From positions 248,001 through 312,000 of the forward strand of contig JAHDYR010000009.1 of the NCBI GenBank assembly GCA_019828565.1: DNA of 64,000 nucleotides, written 5' to 3'. Source of the DNA: Carpediemonas membranifera. Taxonomy: Eukaryota > Fornicata. The notes under the pieces are model-generated. The model was given only the letters and a program-made list of their open reading frames with translations. It had not been told where the DNA came from and searched no databases. Each line of letters opens with the position of its first letter. Position 1 is the stretch's first letter. The translations under genes were made by a program, and so were the position numbers. Shown one piece after another: positions 29,793 to 40,400 of this stretch.

Positions 29793-31214
29793 ATGATGGA
29801 TCGTCGCGATAGATTGGTCCAGAATGAAATGCTAGACGTCCTGTCAAGGATGTATGGCTCAGAGAATGACATTGCTCTGCTCCGAATCATCTTAGCTGAG
29901 CGTTTCAGCGCTCTTCCGGGTGTTCGTCGTGCTGACGTCGCTTTCAATCGCACAGAAGGTGAAAACGGAGCCACCATATCATACAATGCTGTTCCAAACC
30001 TCACCAACACAGATTGGCGGAACTTGCGGCTGTTTGTCGGTCTGACGAGCGGCAAGCCCATCGGAGAGATCAGTGGCGCCGTTCTGAACAAGCTCCCTGG
30101 ATTCATGCACGCTAAGGGGTCTAGTACGTGGAGCAAGCCTATCAGGGGGCCCACGACCACCAAATACTCTGCCTTCATCTCTGACATCGGCCTCTTCAAC
30201 TCTCTCCGAAACGCATGGACAGTTGGGACTGATAAGACGGATAGCGAGGAGGAGCAGGCGTCCCACAACCACGCATGTACCACAGCGTACGCGGAAGTGG
30301 TCCGTACGGGCCCTACTACTGGCATTTACGACATCCTCGCTGCCCCATCGACCTTCGCCATTGCCCCTCCCCGCCGCATGTTTACGAGCTGGTTTGGCGT
30401 CCTCCGTGCCTTTTGGTCAACCCGGGAGATATCCAAGGTCACGATCACTGCCTCTGAGGCGATCAAGTCCCTTGAACCCCGTGACAACAAGGCTGGCCTC
30501 GCCATGGGCTTATTCAAGAACAACATGAAGTTCTCCCACGGGCGGCCAGTCAAGGGGTTCCAGGCCTCAGCCTCAGCAGAGGCAGCAATGGTCAAGCCCA
30601 AGGCCCGGGCCCCACCGGTTCCCCAGGGTCGAGTCGAGGCGGCACTATCCCTGACCAACCCTCTTGGGCCATGGTCATGGGCCCCAGCGCTGACTACCGG
30701 TGTCTCCGCCGGTGTTCTCCGGGCCCGCTCATCTGACAGTGGAAGCAAGGATGCTTCTTTCCACGACCGGTTCCACTTGGGCGGAGGTGCTCTCCGCCAC
30801 TTCCAGGCGAAGAAGGTGGGACCATGCGAGCCCCGCAGCCCGATGTGCCCTGAGGCGCCGGTGTCTGTCGGCGTCGACTGGCTTGGCGGCGACACATACT
30901 GGAACAGTTATGTCGGGGCAAATGTGCCCATGCCCATCCACAGGCTGGCTGACATCCCAAAGGTCGGCCGTTTCCTCCAGGCGGCCCAGGGTCTGAAGGA
31001 TGTCATATTTGCTCATGTATACGGTAACGCCGGCGGGTTGACTCTCGGCAAGGATCCCAGGGCGCTGATCAAGGATATCCGCTGTTCAGTGGGGGCCGGG
31101 GTGCTGGTGAGGACCGGTGGTGGGCTGATGGAGATCGGGCTGGGCGTGCCCCTGTGCTTCCAGCCATTCGACGTCACGCAGGGCCTTGTGTTCGGGGTGG
31201 GGCTCGAGCTGTGA
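29793..31214 (+). CDS. SAM50-like Omp85 outer-membrane assembly protein
   Basis: 473 aa, family size. The C-terminal beta-barrel carries the Omp85/Sam50 signature DRFHLGGGALRHFQAKKVGP, then GVDWLGGDTYWNSYVGANVPMP and the closing strands SVGAGVLVRTGGGLMEIGLGVPL. In the L6 motif the usual (V/I)RG(F/Y) reads LRHF. The N-terminal ~80 residues may be a reduced POTRA domain. It inserts beta-barrels into the outer membrane of the mitochondrion-related organelle, and Tom40 at 36312 is a likely substrate. The Fanzor right end lies 14 nt upstream. TTAAACG and TGTAAACT follow the stop. Confidence 0.85.
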   Translation: MMDRRDRLVQNEMLDVLSRMYGSENDIALLRIILAERFSALPGVRRADVAFNRTEGENGATISYNAVPNLTNTDWRNLRLFVGLTSGKPIGEISGAVLNKLPGFMHAKGSSTWSKPIRGPTTTKYSAFISDIGLFNSLRNAWTVGTDKTDSEEEQASHNHACTTAYAEVVRTGPTTGIYDILAAPSTFAIAPPRRMFTSWFGVLRAFWSTREISKVTITASEAIKSLEPRDNKAGLAMGLFKNNMKFSHGRPVKGFQASASAEAAMVKPKARAPPVPQGRVEAALSLTNPLGPWSWAPALTTGVSAGVLRARSSDSGSKDASFHDRFHLGGGALRHFQAKKVGPCEPRSPMCPEAPVSVGVDWLGGDTYWNSYVGANVPMPIHRLADIPKVGRFLQAAQGLKDVIFAHVYGNAGGLTLGKDPRALIKDIRCSVGAGVLVRTGGGLMEIGLGVPLCFQPFDVTQGLVFGVGLEL

Positions 31215-31917
31215 GTGTTAAACGAGGGGTTGTAAACTGGGTAGTATATATAAATGGTTTTATGTAAATGTTGCAGTGTGGGAGGGTCAAGAGTGTCCGT
31301 CGTCGGGCTTGTCGTCCAGCTCATGAGGTCGACCCGGCTCTCACCCGATGGCCGGGGCAGACTGGGTGCTAGCACTGCATAGCATCGAGTGAGTTAGAGG
31401 TCACCGGCGTCAACTCGCACTGTCATGCTTGGTGCTACTCCAAAGCTTCTCATCATCATCGGGAGCGAGTGGTCGTATCACATAGTCGAACAGTGGCGAG
31501 AATGAAGCCAACTCGCAGAGGGCGAGGACAATCATTGTCCACCCACGCCCCAAAGGAGACGCATGCAAGAACTGAAGAGCACCACAGGTGAGAGGGTCCA
31601 CCAGTGTTCACAGGACACTCAGCAGGGCATGAAGTCAAGGCTGATGAATATGTCGCCTTGCCGTTGTGGCTGGCCCGAATGTCGTCCTAAGCGAGTCTTG
31701 GCAGTGAATTCCACGAATCTGCTTTGCTGCACTGACCAGACGTCTGTGTCATCTCGTCAACTGATTTCATCTGCGCAGACACCCGCCCATCGCCCAGAGG
31801 GATAGCTGGACCAGCTTTGTTCGCCTCTGAACCGCAGGACTGCCGATCCTCACTCTTTACGGTAAAGTGCAGGTTATGTCATAAACGAACGCCGACTAGA
31901 AATTCTTCCTAACTTCG
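31215..31917 (+). other. Intergenic spacer, nothing recognised
   Basis: About 700 bp. It starts with the 3' signals of SAM50. Short frames on both strands have no coding features. No repeat is seen. Confidence 0.4.
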
Positions 31918-32706
31918 ATGGATTATGCAGAAGAGGATGTGTACGAAAGCGTTTTAGCGGCTGCTGATGAGACTAACTACTCAGACATGATGCCAGAGGA
32001 CTTAGATCCGATAGATCCGCTGATGGACGACGGCCTAGCGAGCGAGCACGCCTTTACTGTCGAAAACAGGCTCACAAGCGAGCGTATTAGGCGTGAAGCC
32101 GATGAATTCCAGAACCAGGAGCTCATTGATGAAGCGAAACGGCACCGGGACCTCCAGCGTGAGGCCAACATCACCACAAGAGAACAGGAGTGGTTTGACC
32201 GGAGCACGGCCGAGATCATGGGGCGGAAGGAGTACTTCAACCTTGTTGAGAAAGAAAAGCGCCACAAGATTGCTGACGGGCGAGAGAAGCTCCGTATGAC
32301 AATCAGCATCAAGAAGAACCTCGACAAACAGACCGCTGCGAGACAGCGGGAGATCGACGAGCACCGCTCAGCCACTGTGGACGCCGCGGGCAAGGACTAC
32401 TACCAGCGACAGGCCCACCATTGTTTGGAAATCGCCCGAGCGAAGGTGGAGGCCGACATCAAGCGGGAGGAAGTGTTCGCGGCAGAGCACAAGGCTGCAT
32501 ACGAAGCCAAGGTGGAAAAGAAGCGCGAGGAATACCGCAAACGGCGTGAGAACAAGGAACTGAACGAGAGGAGAGAGCTCGCCGCCCTCAAGCGAGACGA
32601 GGCGACCAAAGCCAGGCGCGAGGCCGAGTGGGCGGAGTGGAAGGCGAGGAACGGGGCCAAGAAGCGTCTCTTCGACGTGGCGGGCTGTGCGACGGTGTGT
32701 CTCTAA
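31918..32706 (+). CDS. Coiled-coil protein
   Basis: 262 aa, highly charged. Residues ~1-45 are acidic; residues ~45-250 form an almost unbroken Glu/Lys/Arg/Ala coiled coil (EKKREEYRKRRENKELNERR). Such proteins are common as axonemal or cytoskeletal rods. No ortholog can be named. Confidence 0.65.
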   Translation: MDYAEEDVYESVLAAADETNYSDMMPEDLDPIDPLMDDGLASEHAFTVENRLTSERIRREADEFQNQELIDEAKRHRDLQREANITTREQEWFDRSTAEIMGRKEYFNLVEKEKRHKIADGREKLRMTISIKKNLDKQTAARQREIDEHRSATVDAAGKDYYQRQAHHCLEIARAKVEADIKREEVFAAEHKAAYEAKVEKKREEYRKRRENKELNERRELAALKRDEATKARREAEWAEWKARNGAKKRLFDVAGCATVCL

Positions 32707-33010
32707 CCTCTGAGAGCATGGCAGGATTGTGTGGCTGGTTGGGCAGCAGTGGTGGGCCTGTAATAAGTAGGGACGGTGGATGGGTCGTTGTATCATAAAG
32801 CCCGCGTGCTACGATGTATCCGGCATCCTATTTGCTGGAATGGGTGAAACCATCAGATATTCGACGATTTCTAGATTACCTCAGGATTTCGCCCAAGCAC
32901 AGTGGTAGCCGAGCCCCAGATTCGTTGACTGAGTCAGCTGACACGATAACGCAGTCAATCTTACGGTTTCAAATTATCGAAGTGAGATTTGCGAAAGCCC
33001 GCGGTGTGTA
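32707..33010 (+). promoter_or_regulatory. Upstream region of the GARP/Myb gene with TGAGTCA
   Basis: About 300 bp. It carries TGACTGAGTCAG, containing TGAGTCA at 32930-32936, 75 nt before the start at 33011. No gene is seen. Confidence 0.4.
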
Positions 33011-33682
33011 ATGGATGGCAGTGTAATGACACAAAATGCAGAGGAAAGTGAGGAATACGATGTTATTGATGAGAATGATGAGAATGCGGCTCTCAATCGG
33101 CCAGTTGAGAGAATTATTCGCACAAATAGCCCCTCTTCGCTGGCAATTAGAGAAGGTTCCACGAAGAGCATACAGAAATGGCGTGTCAGATGGACTGCGG
33201 AGCTTCATGCATGCTTCAAGAAAGCTGTCCTAAAATACGGCATCAAATCGGCGCAGCCCCGGGTGATCCAGGCCGAGCTGGAGGCCATGGGCGTCACCAA
33301 CATCACCCGCACCAGTGTGGCCAGCCATCTGCAGAAGTTTCGGCAGCAGGCTGTGCTGCTCAACTCCCTTTCGTCCACGTCCCAGCTGACCGACGCCCAC
33401 GGGGCTGTGTTCCCGGACTACGTCGCTGTGACGCCAGCAGTGACCATCAAGCCACGGAACCCCGCACCAGACGCCGCAGCGATCAGGGCCCGTGTCCTGT
33501 CTTGTGTGAGGGACCCCGTGCCCACCGTGAGGGACCCCGATCGGGTGCTGGGGGGCGGGTTCAGAGGATGTGGTGGACCGGACAGTAAAATGTGTTATTA
33601 TGGGGGTTTGCACGGAGTGTGTCGTCAGTCAATGGGCGTCTACATGCATCGATCAAGGTTGGCACTCGCCAGAGGAAGTTGA
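33011..33682 (+). CDS. GARP/G2-like Myb DNA-binding protein
   Basis: 223 aa. Residues ~56-115 form one Myb-related repeat of the GARP type: KWRVRWTAELHACFKKAV, then a recognition helix region ending TRTSVASHLQKFRQQ. The SHLQK(Y/F)R ending is diagnostic for this class, best known from plant ARR-B and G2-like regulators. An acidic N-terminus (VIDENDENAAL) could act in activation; the rest is low complexity. It probably binds DNA as a nuclear regulator. Targets are unknown. Confidence 0.85.
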   Translation: MDGSVMTQNAEESEEYDVIDENDENAALNRPVERIIRTNSPSSLAIREGSTKSIQKWRVRWTAELHACFKKAVLKYGIKSAQPRVIQAELEAMGVTNITRTSVASHLQKFRQQAVLLNSLSSTSQLTDAHGAVFPDYVAVTPAVTIKPRNPAPDAAAIRARVLSCVRDPVPTVRDPDRVLGGGFRGCGGPDSKMCYYGGLHGVCRQSMGVYMHRSRLALARGS

Positions 33683-33939
33683 TAGTTACAGAACCCGGCC
33701 CGTTCTACCAAAACCTAAATATGCCAGGGATGGAGCGGGCGTCTGATTCTCGAGAAGAATTCCCAAAGCCATGATCATCTAGTCCCTTGAGTCCGGGCCG
33801 AGCCGACTCCCGCAGCGTAGAATTTGGCTTATCGCAGACGTCATCAGCTTTATACATGTGCTACGGTCCGATACCACGGTAGGACTGGGAGACAGACTCT
33901 GGACGATTGTACGCGCAGTTTAGCCGGCCATCACTGGCA

Positions 33940-34267
33940 ATGATCGCGTTTGACGGAGCCGTCGTCGTTTTCATCGGGTTTCTCATCACATTGAACGTGG
34001 CTTTCCTCTTTTCTGCTATTGAGTCGCTTGGTTTCACCAAGATCGTCGCCTTCGTCCAGAGACAGCTTGATAAGGACGTAGCCTTCAGTAAGTACTTCTT
34101 GACAGTTTTACACAGTGCATAAGAACCCAGACTACCGTTATCTCTATACCCCCAGTGATGTCTACAAGCAGGTTGTCGTAGACATCGTTCCCAGCATCAG
34201 CATTTGCCGATCCGATATGCCTCAGCATGAGATGCCGGAGGTGGCTGCCAAGAGCAAGATGGCATGA
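33940..34267 (+). CDS. Small membrane protein, two exons
   Basis: Exons 33940-34087 and 34116-34267, about 99 aa. The 28-nt intron (34088-34115) starts GTAAGT and ends TTTTACACAG. The N-terminus carries a hydrophobic segment (AVVVFIGFLITLNVAFLF). A soluble C-terminal half follows (YRYLYTPSDVYKQVVVDIVP) and ends in a Lys-rich tail. The start lies 17 nt after GCAGTTTA (33915-33922). No family is recognised. Confidence 0.6.
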
Positions 34268-34484
34268 ATGATGAGAGCATTGACCTCACCCATCGCTTGT
34301 TATAAAGGCTTGTTCGTTCATCCCAGTCCTCTGGTCCCCTGAGGTCAAGAACGCAACGATAAGTGTTGTCCCTACCTGCACACATGCCTTGATCCTCGTG
34401 CAAGCACGGTGCTAGCTTGGATGTGGCCGGATTTGCACCGTCTTTTTCCAGTCCCACAACTTTTGTCTCGCCATCATTCACGGC

Positions 34485-36206
34485 ATGAGTTGGACTGGCG
34501 AGTACTTTGAACAGCTCAGACACGACTATAAGAACCTAATCGCGTTCTACCGCAATGCTGGCGAGTACGCATGCCCCTACGACTTCTAACACAGAGTATG
34601 TGCCACGATCTCTAACAACATCCCTGCTTCAGAGTATCCGGGCCTCGCAAGATTCCTACTCAAGGCATGCGGTGACGAGCCCAGCATGCTAGCGCTTATG
34701 CCTCCACTTCTAGATGCGGAATTCTCATTTGCCAAGAACGACATCACGACTTTCATGCGGGAGCGTTCCCGCCTGCCCAACCGCTTCACCGGCGAGTTCA
34801 TCCTGCATACCAGCAGCGAATTCCTGGTGAACACGCTCCGCCCGTTCGTAACGGACCTGTGCCAGCAGCGGATGCTGACGATGGAGGTCGACTACGATAA
34901 GACCGTAAGCGACCTCGAAAAGAAGCAGGAGCTGCTCATCGAGTACTCCCAGAAGCTCCTGGACCACCTCCTGTCTGACGCGGTCGTCGCGGCCATCCCC
35001 CGCCCCCTCCGCGCCCTGCTCGGCCTGCTCTACAGGACCGCACGGGAGAAATACAGCGAGGAGCAGGCTATACCGCTCATAGGGAACGTCTACATCCTCC
35101 GCTTCCTGAACCCCGGACTGTCTGTGCCCGACTACTACGGCGTCCTCCCGCCCTCGATGACTTGCGGCGTCAGATCCCGTCGGAACCTCGTCCTCATTGC
35201 TAAAATGCTCCAGGCGCTGTCAAACGGCGTGATGTTTGGAGATAAGGAGGACTACATGAAGCCGATGAACCCCTTCATCGAGAAGAACTTCGCCCCCGTC
35301 CGTGCTCACCTGCTCGCCCTCACGGAGGACCCAGAGGGCAAGGACTTCGCGGACATCCTCGACCCCACGCCGCTCGACCTCGAGGACCCCGCGCTGATGA
35401 ACCGCTTCCAGCTCCGGGAGCTCGCCATCGCCCACAGGCTCCTGTCGACCCACGGGGCCAAGCTCAGAGGCCTGCTGGGGGAGAAGTACGCGCCCGTCGC
35501 CGCGCTCGTGGAGATGCTGCCCGAGGCGCCCCGCATTGGGCCCGAACCGTGGTACAACCCGAAGGAGCCGAGGGTGAAGGAGTACCACGTCGTCAAGGTC
35601 AATAAGAAGGGCAAGCGTCAGAACAGGGTGATTAAGCTCACCTTGAACTCCCTGCTCAACATCGACAAGCAGGAGCAGCAGATCAAGAACGAGCTGCTCG
35701 TGTCGGAGATGAGCGCCCTCATGGCGCCCGCCCACACCCCGACGCTCGTCATCGTCCACGGAAACCCGCCGGACATCTCAAAGGACACGCCCGGGTACTT
35801 CCCGCACCGCGACAAGGGCGAGGACGGGCACCCAAGGACGTATGAGTGCACCAACATCAGAATCAGGGACGAGGTCCTCGGCGAGGTGTTCGAGATGATC
35901 TGGGCATACCACGCCAAGCCCGTCCCGGTGGCGTATGACCTCGTCAAGGTCAACAAGTACGGCAAGCGGCAGAACCGGGTGTTCAAGCTGACGCGGGACT
36001 CTGTCATGAACATGCGCGGCTCCCACATTCAGACCGAGACCCACTTCGCCACAGTCGCCGCAGTCCAGGTGGAGGGGTCGACCCTGTACATGACGATCGA
36101 GGGGGAGGACTCGCCCAGGGAGAACATCCTCAAGACGCCCGAGCTCGCGGAGGAGTTGTGCCGCGCAATCAAGGACGGCATGCGGAGGTTCGAGTCGGGG
36201 CGGTAG
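34485..36206 (+). CDS. RasGAP-domain protein
   Basis: Exons 34485-34564 and 34595-36206, about 563 aa. The 30-nt intron (GTACGC...TAACACAG) joins YRNAGE to VCATISNNIPASEYPGLARF. The GAP domain (residues ~35-265) shows YILRFLNPGLSVPDYYG, RRNLVLIAKMLQALSNGVMFGDKEDYMKPMN and NPFI, matching the RasGAP core; the arginine finger is not certain. The C-terminus carries two copies of a similar motif, VKVNKKGKRQNRVIKLT (~332) and VKVNKYGKRQNRVFKLT (~450), perhaps two PH-like modules. It should stimulate GTP hydrolysis by a Ras/Rho-type GTPase. Confidence 0.85.
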
Positions 36207-36311
36207 TTGCTTAAATGGAATAGACTGGGGTTTGGGGCGATGTTGGGGGAGTTATGGTGGCTCGGTTGTATTTTGACCGATGTTGACTGATTTCGCAGAT
36301 TTAGAATAACG

Positions 36312-37229
36312 ATGAAGTTTTCCAAGCCTACGAAGCGCGCTGGCAAGTATGAGGAGCTTACACACGATCTCCGTGCCATTATAGATGTTCCTGTCAGCGA
36401 TGGTTTCTCGTGCAACATTAGCAAGCTTCTTTCGCCTCATTTTCAAGTAGGGCACTCCATTGGCTTCGGCCAGCGCCAGGCGCCCCCGTCATACATGTTT
36501 AAGCCGATGTATGCCAAGAACAACTTCTCTCTCATGGGCGGCGTGGACCCCAGCGGAAATGTCAGCATGCAGACCAGATACGTCGTCGGTTCCTTCGGCG
36601 CGGTCTCCGCCACAGCGCAAGCCGTGCCCTCCCAGAGGGCGTTCCAGTACGGCGTGGAGGCGGAGGCATACGGCCCAACGACGACTGTCGCCGTGAAGGC
36701 CCACAGCACGCCATTCTTTGGCGCCGGAATGACGCAGGCGATTACTGACAACATCGCCATCGGCGGAGAGGTCCTGCATGTCGTGGCCCGGAAGATGACG
36801 ATCGGAAGCGCCGGTGGCCGCGTTTCCTTCCCTGCGAAGCCTGCCAGCGAACTTCTCGCCAAGTACACCAAGCAGGGCGAGAACCTTCCTCATCCTGCTA
36901 CTCAGAGCCCAGCACTCGGCCAGGTCGTTAGCGTCAACGTCAACAGCATGAAGACTGTTACTGCCGGTTTCGTCCGTCAGCTGTCGGAGCGCTTCACGGC
37001 GGCCGTCGAAGTGGAGGCGAACATCGCGAACAAGAAGATGGTCTCGACTGTGGCGTACGAGGGCCGCTTCCCCGAGGCTGTCGTCAAGGCCTCGGCCAAC
37101 AGTCAAGGCCAGGTGATGTCCAGCGTCAGCCACCAGCTCGCACCCGGGGCGACACTGAGTCTGTCTGCGGGCCTCAGCTTCAAGGACAACGGGTACGTCA
37201 CTGGCATGGGCATCAGCTTCGGGCAATAA
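36312..37229 (+). CDS. Tom40-like outer-membrane translocase
   Basis: 305 aa. It matches the eukaryotic porin 3/Tom40 family: GKYEELTHDLRAIIDVPVSDGFSCNISKLLSPHFQVGHSIGFG is the conserved N-terminal block, followed by regular amphipathic beta strands every ~12 residues and a final strand YVTGMGISFGQ. No N-terminal signal is present, as expected for outer-membrane barrels. It is the protein-conducting channel of the organelle's TOM complex. VDAC is the main alternative but lacks this N-terminal block. The stop overlaps AATAAACC. Confidence 0.85.
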   Translation: MKFSKPTKRAGKYEELTHDLRAIIDVPVSDGFSCNISKLLSPHFQVGHSIGFGQRQAPPSYMFKPMYAKNNFSLMGGVDPSGNVSMQTRYVVGSFGAVSATAQAVPSQRAFQYGVEAEAYGPTTTVAVKAHSTPFFGAGMTQAITDNIAIGGEVLHVVARKMTIGSAGGRVSFPAKPASELLAKYTKQGENLPHPATQSPALGQVVSVNVNSMKTVTAGFVRQLSERFTAAVEVEANIANKKMVSTVAYEGRFPEAVVKASANSQGQVMSSVSHQLAPGATLSLSAGLSFKDNGYVTGMGISFGQ

Positions 37230-37422
37230 ACCTTGACCTGAACTTGAAGTTATTACTGTTATTAGATTGAGATAGCGATTTGTCAGACCTGGAGGTGTCC
37301 GCCTATCCAAGCTGGACAGCTGTAGACTGGCTATATTGGCAAGGACATGCGATACCATCAATGAGATCTTTTCCAGAGCTTGCGATCCGTCTCATTTCAG
37401 ATTTTTCCGCAGAGTGACGTCG

Positions 37423-40400
37423 ATGCAACCACTTCTAGATTTCCCGAACGAAGTGAGCGTTGGCGATCCACAAAAAGCCAAAGACGACGCCTTATCGGCG
37501 TTTAACACAGAATCCCTCGACGCCTCGTCGTTCGAGGAGAGCCGCCAAGCTGAGCGCGACATGACGCTCTTGCGCACTCTCGCGGCTTCGTGGTTCATAA
37601 TTCGTCATGGATTATCACCTCTTGCGATCCTCCTAGCTTTCCTCTCATTGGTTAGTATCGCGGGCAACATCTTCGGGAACATCATGCGGAACCATGCGTT
37701 CACCGACCTCTCCTGCATATGCTTCGGCACATGCCAGCAACCGCACCACTGGAGCTACTACCTCGCCCGCCTTTTGGCCTGGGACGTCGTGAATATGGTC
37801 ACGAGCCTGTCAACTTTCTCGTGGCTTTGCGGTCGAGAAGTACGCGCCCGTCTCACGCGTCATTCCGTCAAGCAGTTCTACCACAAGGGCGTCCCATATC
37901 GCGTGCTCTCCTCCAACCGACGCATCGACAACGTGGACCAGCGTATCGCGGCCGACATCAAGTCCTTGTCCGCCCTGTTGTTCGGGTCACCCCATCTCGG
38001 CGTGGTTGGACTGCTCACAGAGAAGAACGGCCTCGTAAGCTCCATCGCCCAGGCCGTCGGCTTTGGATACGTCATCATGCAGGCCGAGGGCCTCCCAATC
38101 CTCCTCATCGTCCTGGTGTACTTCGCCGTAACCTCTGTGTTCGCCGTAGTAATAACGCTGCCGCTCTCCCGCCTCACGTACATGCAGGAGAAGCTCGAGG
38201 GCGACCTGCGTCGAGTCCATTCTCGAGTCCGGGAGTTTGCAGAGTCCATTGCCTTCTTCACACCCAGCCCGGCAAGGGAAAAGGACCTGGCCAACGCTAG
38301 TCTGAAAGCCGCGGTCCACAACCAGTCCAGGCTTGTCCGCTGGGGGCTCCCATTCGTCCTCTTCAAGCAGCTCCAGTCGTTTTTGTCCAGCATGCTCCCC
38401 ATCATCATCCTCTTCGCGAAGATGGCCCTGACCAACTGGAAGTGCCTCACATACTCTGAGATCCAGTTCTTCCAGGACACGCTGCCCCTGCTCCTTGTCG
38501 CTCTGTCCAGCCTCCAGGGGCTGCTTGAGCCCGTCGCCACGCTAAGGGGGCTCATGGGCAGGGTCCACACTATGGGAACAACCTCATACGTCGCACGGAG
38601 AGACGTGCGGGCATTGAAACCATCCACGGGCACTGCCGACGCTCTCCGGATGTCTGGAGTGACAGTGTGCACCCCCACCGGTCGGACCCTCATCTCCGGC
38701 CTCGACCTCGAGGTCACCCAGGGCAACTCGATCGTAGTCATGGGCCCCTCCGGGTCTGGCAAGAGCTCGCTGCTGAGGGTTATCGCCGGCCTCTGGCCGC
38801 CGACGAGTGGGAGCATCGAGAAGCCGGCGTCGACTTTCTTTTTGCCCCAGCGGCCCTACTTACCTGTCGGCACGCTCTTAGATCAGCTGACGTATCCGGA
38901 AAAGGGGAAGGGGAAAGATGCCAAGGAGCGGGCGGCGATGGCGCTTCAGCTGTGCGAGCTGGGTCATCTTCTTGAGGACCATCAGCTGGAAGACACTGAG
39001 CCCTGGGCTGACATGCTCTCAGGGGGCGAGCAGCAGCGCCTGGGCTTCGCGCGTCTCTTCTTCCACAACCCGCGCTGGGCCGTGATGGACGAGGCGACGT
39101 CCGCCCTCGACGGCCCCCTCGAGACGCGGCTGCTGACTGAGTGCACCCGCCGCGGCATCACCATGGTCAGCGTCGCACACCGCCCTTCTGTTGCAGAGCA
39201 CCACAAGCTTGTCCTCGAGCTAGACCAGTCTGGCTCCGTCGTCCGTCTCGAGCCTGTCAGCGAACGCTTCGCCCGTGACCCAATCCCCGAGCCCCCTATA
39301 CGTGAGATAATCCGCGAGTCGACCCAACCCGCAGGACCCTTGCCGCCGCTGAAGTCAAGCCTGTCCTGGCCTAACGTGGCCGGCCTGCTCCTCGCCCTGC
39401 TCCCACCCCTCTTCTCGCTTGACACCCTCCTCGTTGCCGTCATGCCTCTCTTCTACCTGGGCCGGAGCACCATCGCTGTGTTCGGCACCAGTCTCGCTGC
39501 CCACTCGGCGGCCATGATGGCTTGTGCGGATAAGCAGACGTACGCCAGTCCAGGTACTTCCCTCGCCTTCGCCAAGAGCATGGGGTCAAGCGTGGTCAAC
39601 GGAGTTAGTGTTGCTGCTCAGATGATCGCGCTGCTGGTGCTGGGCTACAGGACCCGAGGCAGACTCACCGCTCACTTCCACGGCAAGTACTTCAGCAGTA
39701 GCGTGTTCTACAACGTCCAGCGTAGCATTTCAGACGCTGATCAGAGAATCACGGCGGACACTGCAAACATGGCTGACGCCGTCTTCGGTTCCCTCGCACC
39801 ACCGGTCACGGCAATCGTCGACAACGCCATGATGCCCGGCCTCCTCGTAACATTCGCATTCGTTGCTCTCCGTGATGAGCTCTGGATCACTGTTATCCCG
39901 GCACTATGCGCGGTCGCTATGATCGGTGTTTTGATTATCTCCTCCATCCCCAGCGGGGCTGCCACACGCCGACTCGAGAAGGCGGAGGGAGAGCTCAGGT
40001 ACCAGCTCGCACACACCATCGAGCACGCAGAGAGCATTGCTTTCCACAGCGGCGAGAGCCGCGAACGTCTGCTCGCGATCCATCGTCTCGAGCGGGTTCT
40101 CAGGCGCGAGCTCCACCTCATACTGGCCGGGACCGTCTCCCAGTTCGGCGCGTTGTTCGGCAAGAAGGAGCTGGGGCACATGGGCGGTCTCGCGCCCGTC
40201 CCTGTTCTCAAGTATTTGAATTACTCATTTGAGGAAATTTATGCCATTACTCTCTTCACCGAGTTCATCGGCAAGAGCTCCCCCGGGATGATTCTCGACC
40301 TCGTCCAGCGCTTGGCACCCATTCTTGGCTCTTTCACTCGTCTCGCTGAGCTTTCCGGCAACATGAGTCCGACTCCCCCAGCCGTGGTCGAAAAGTCACA

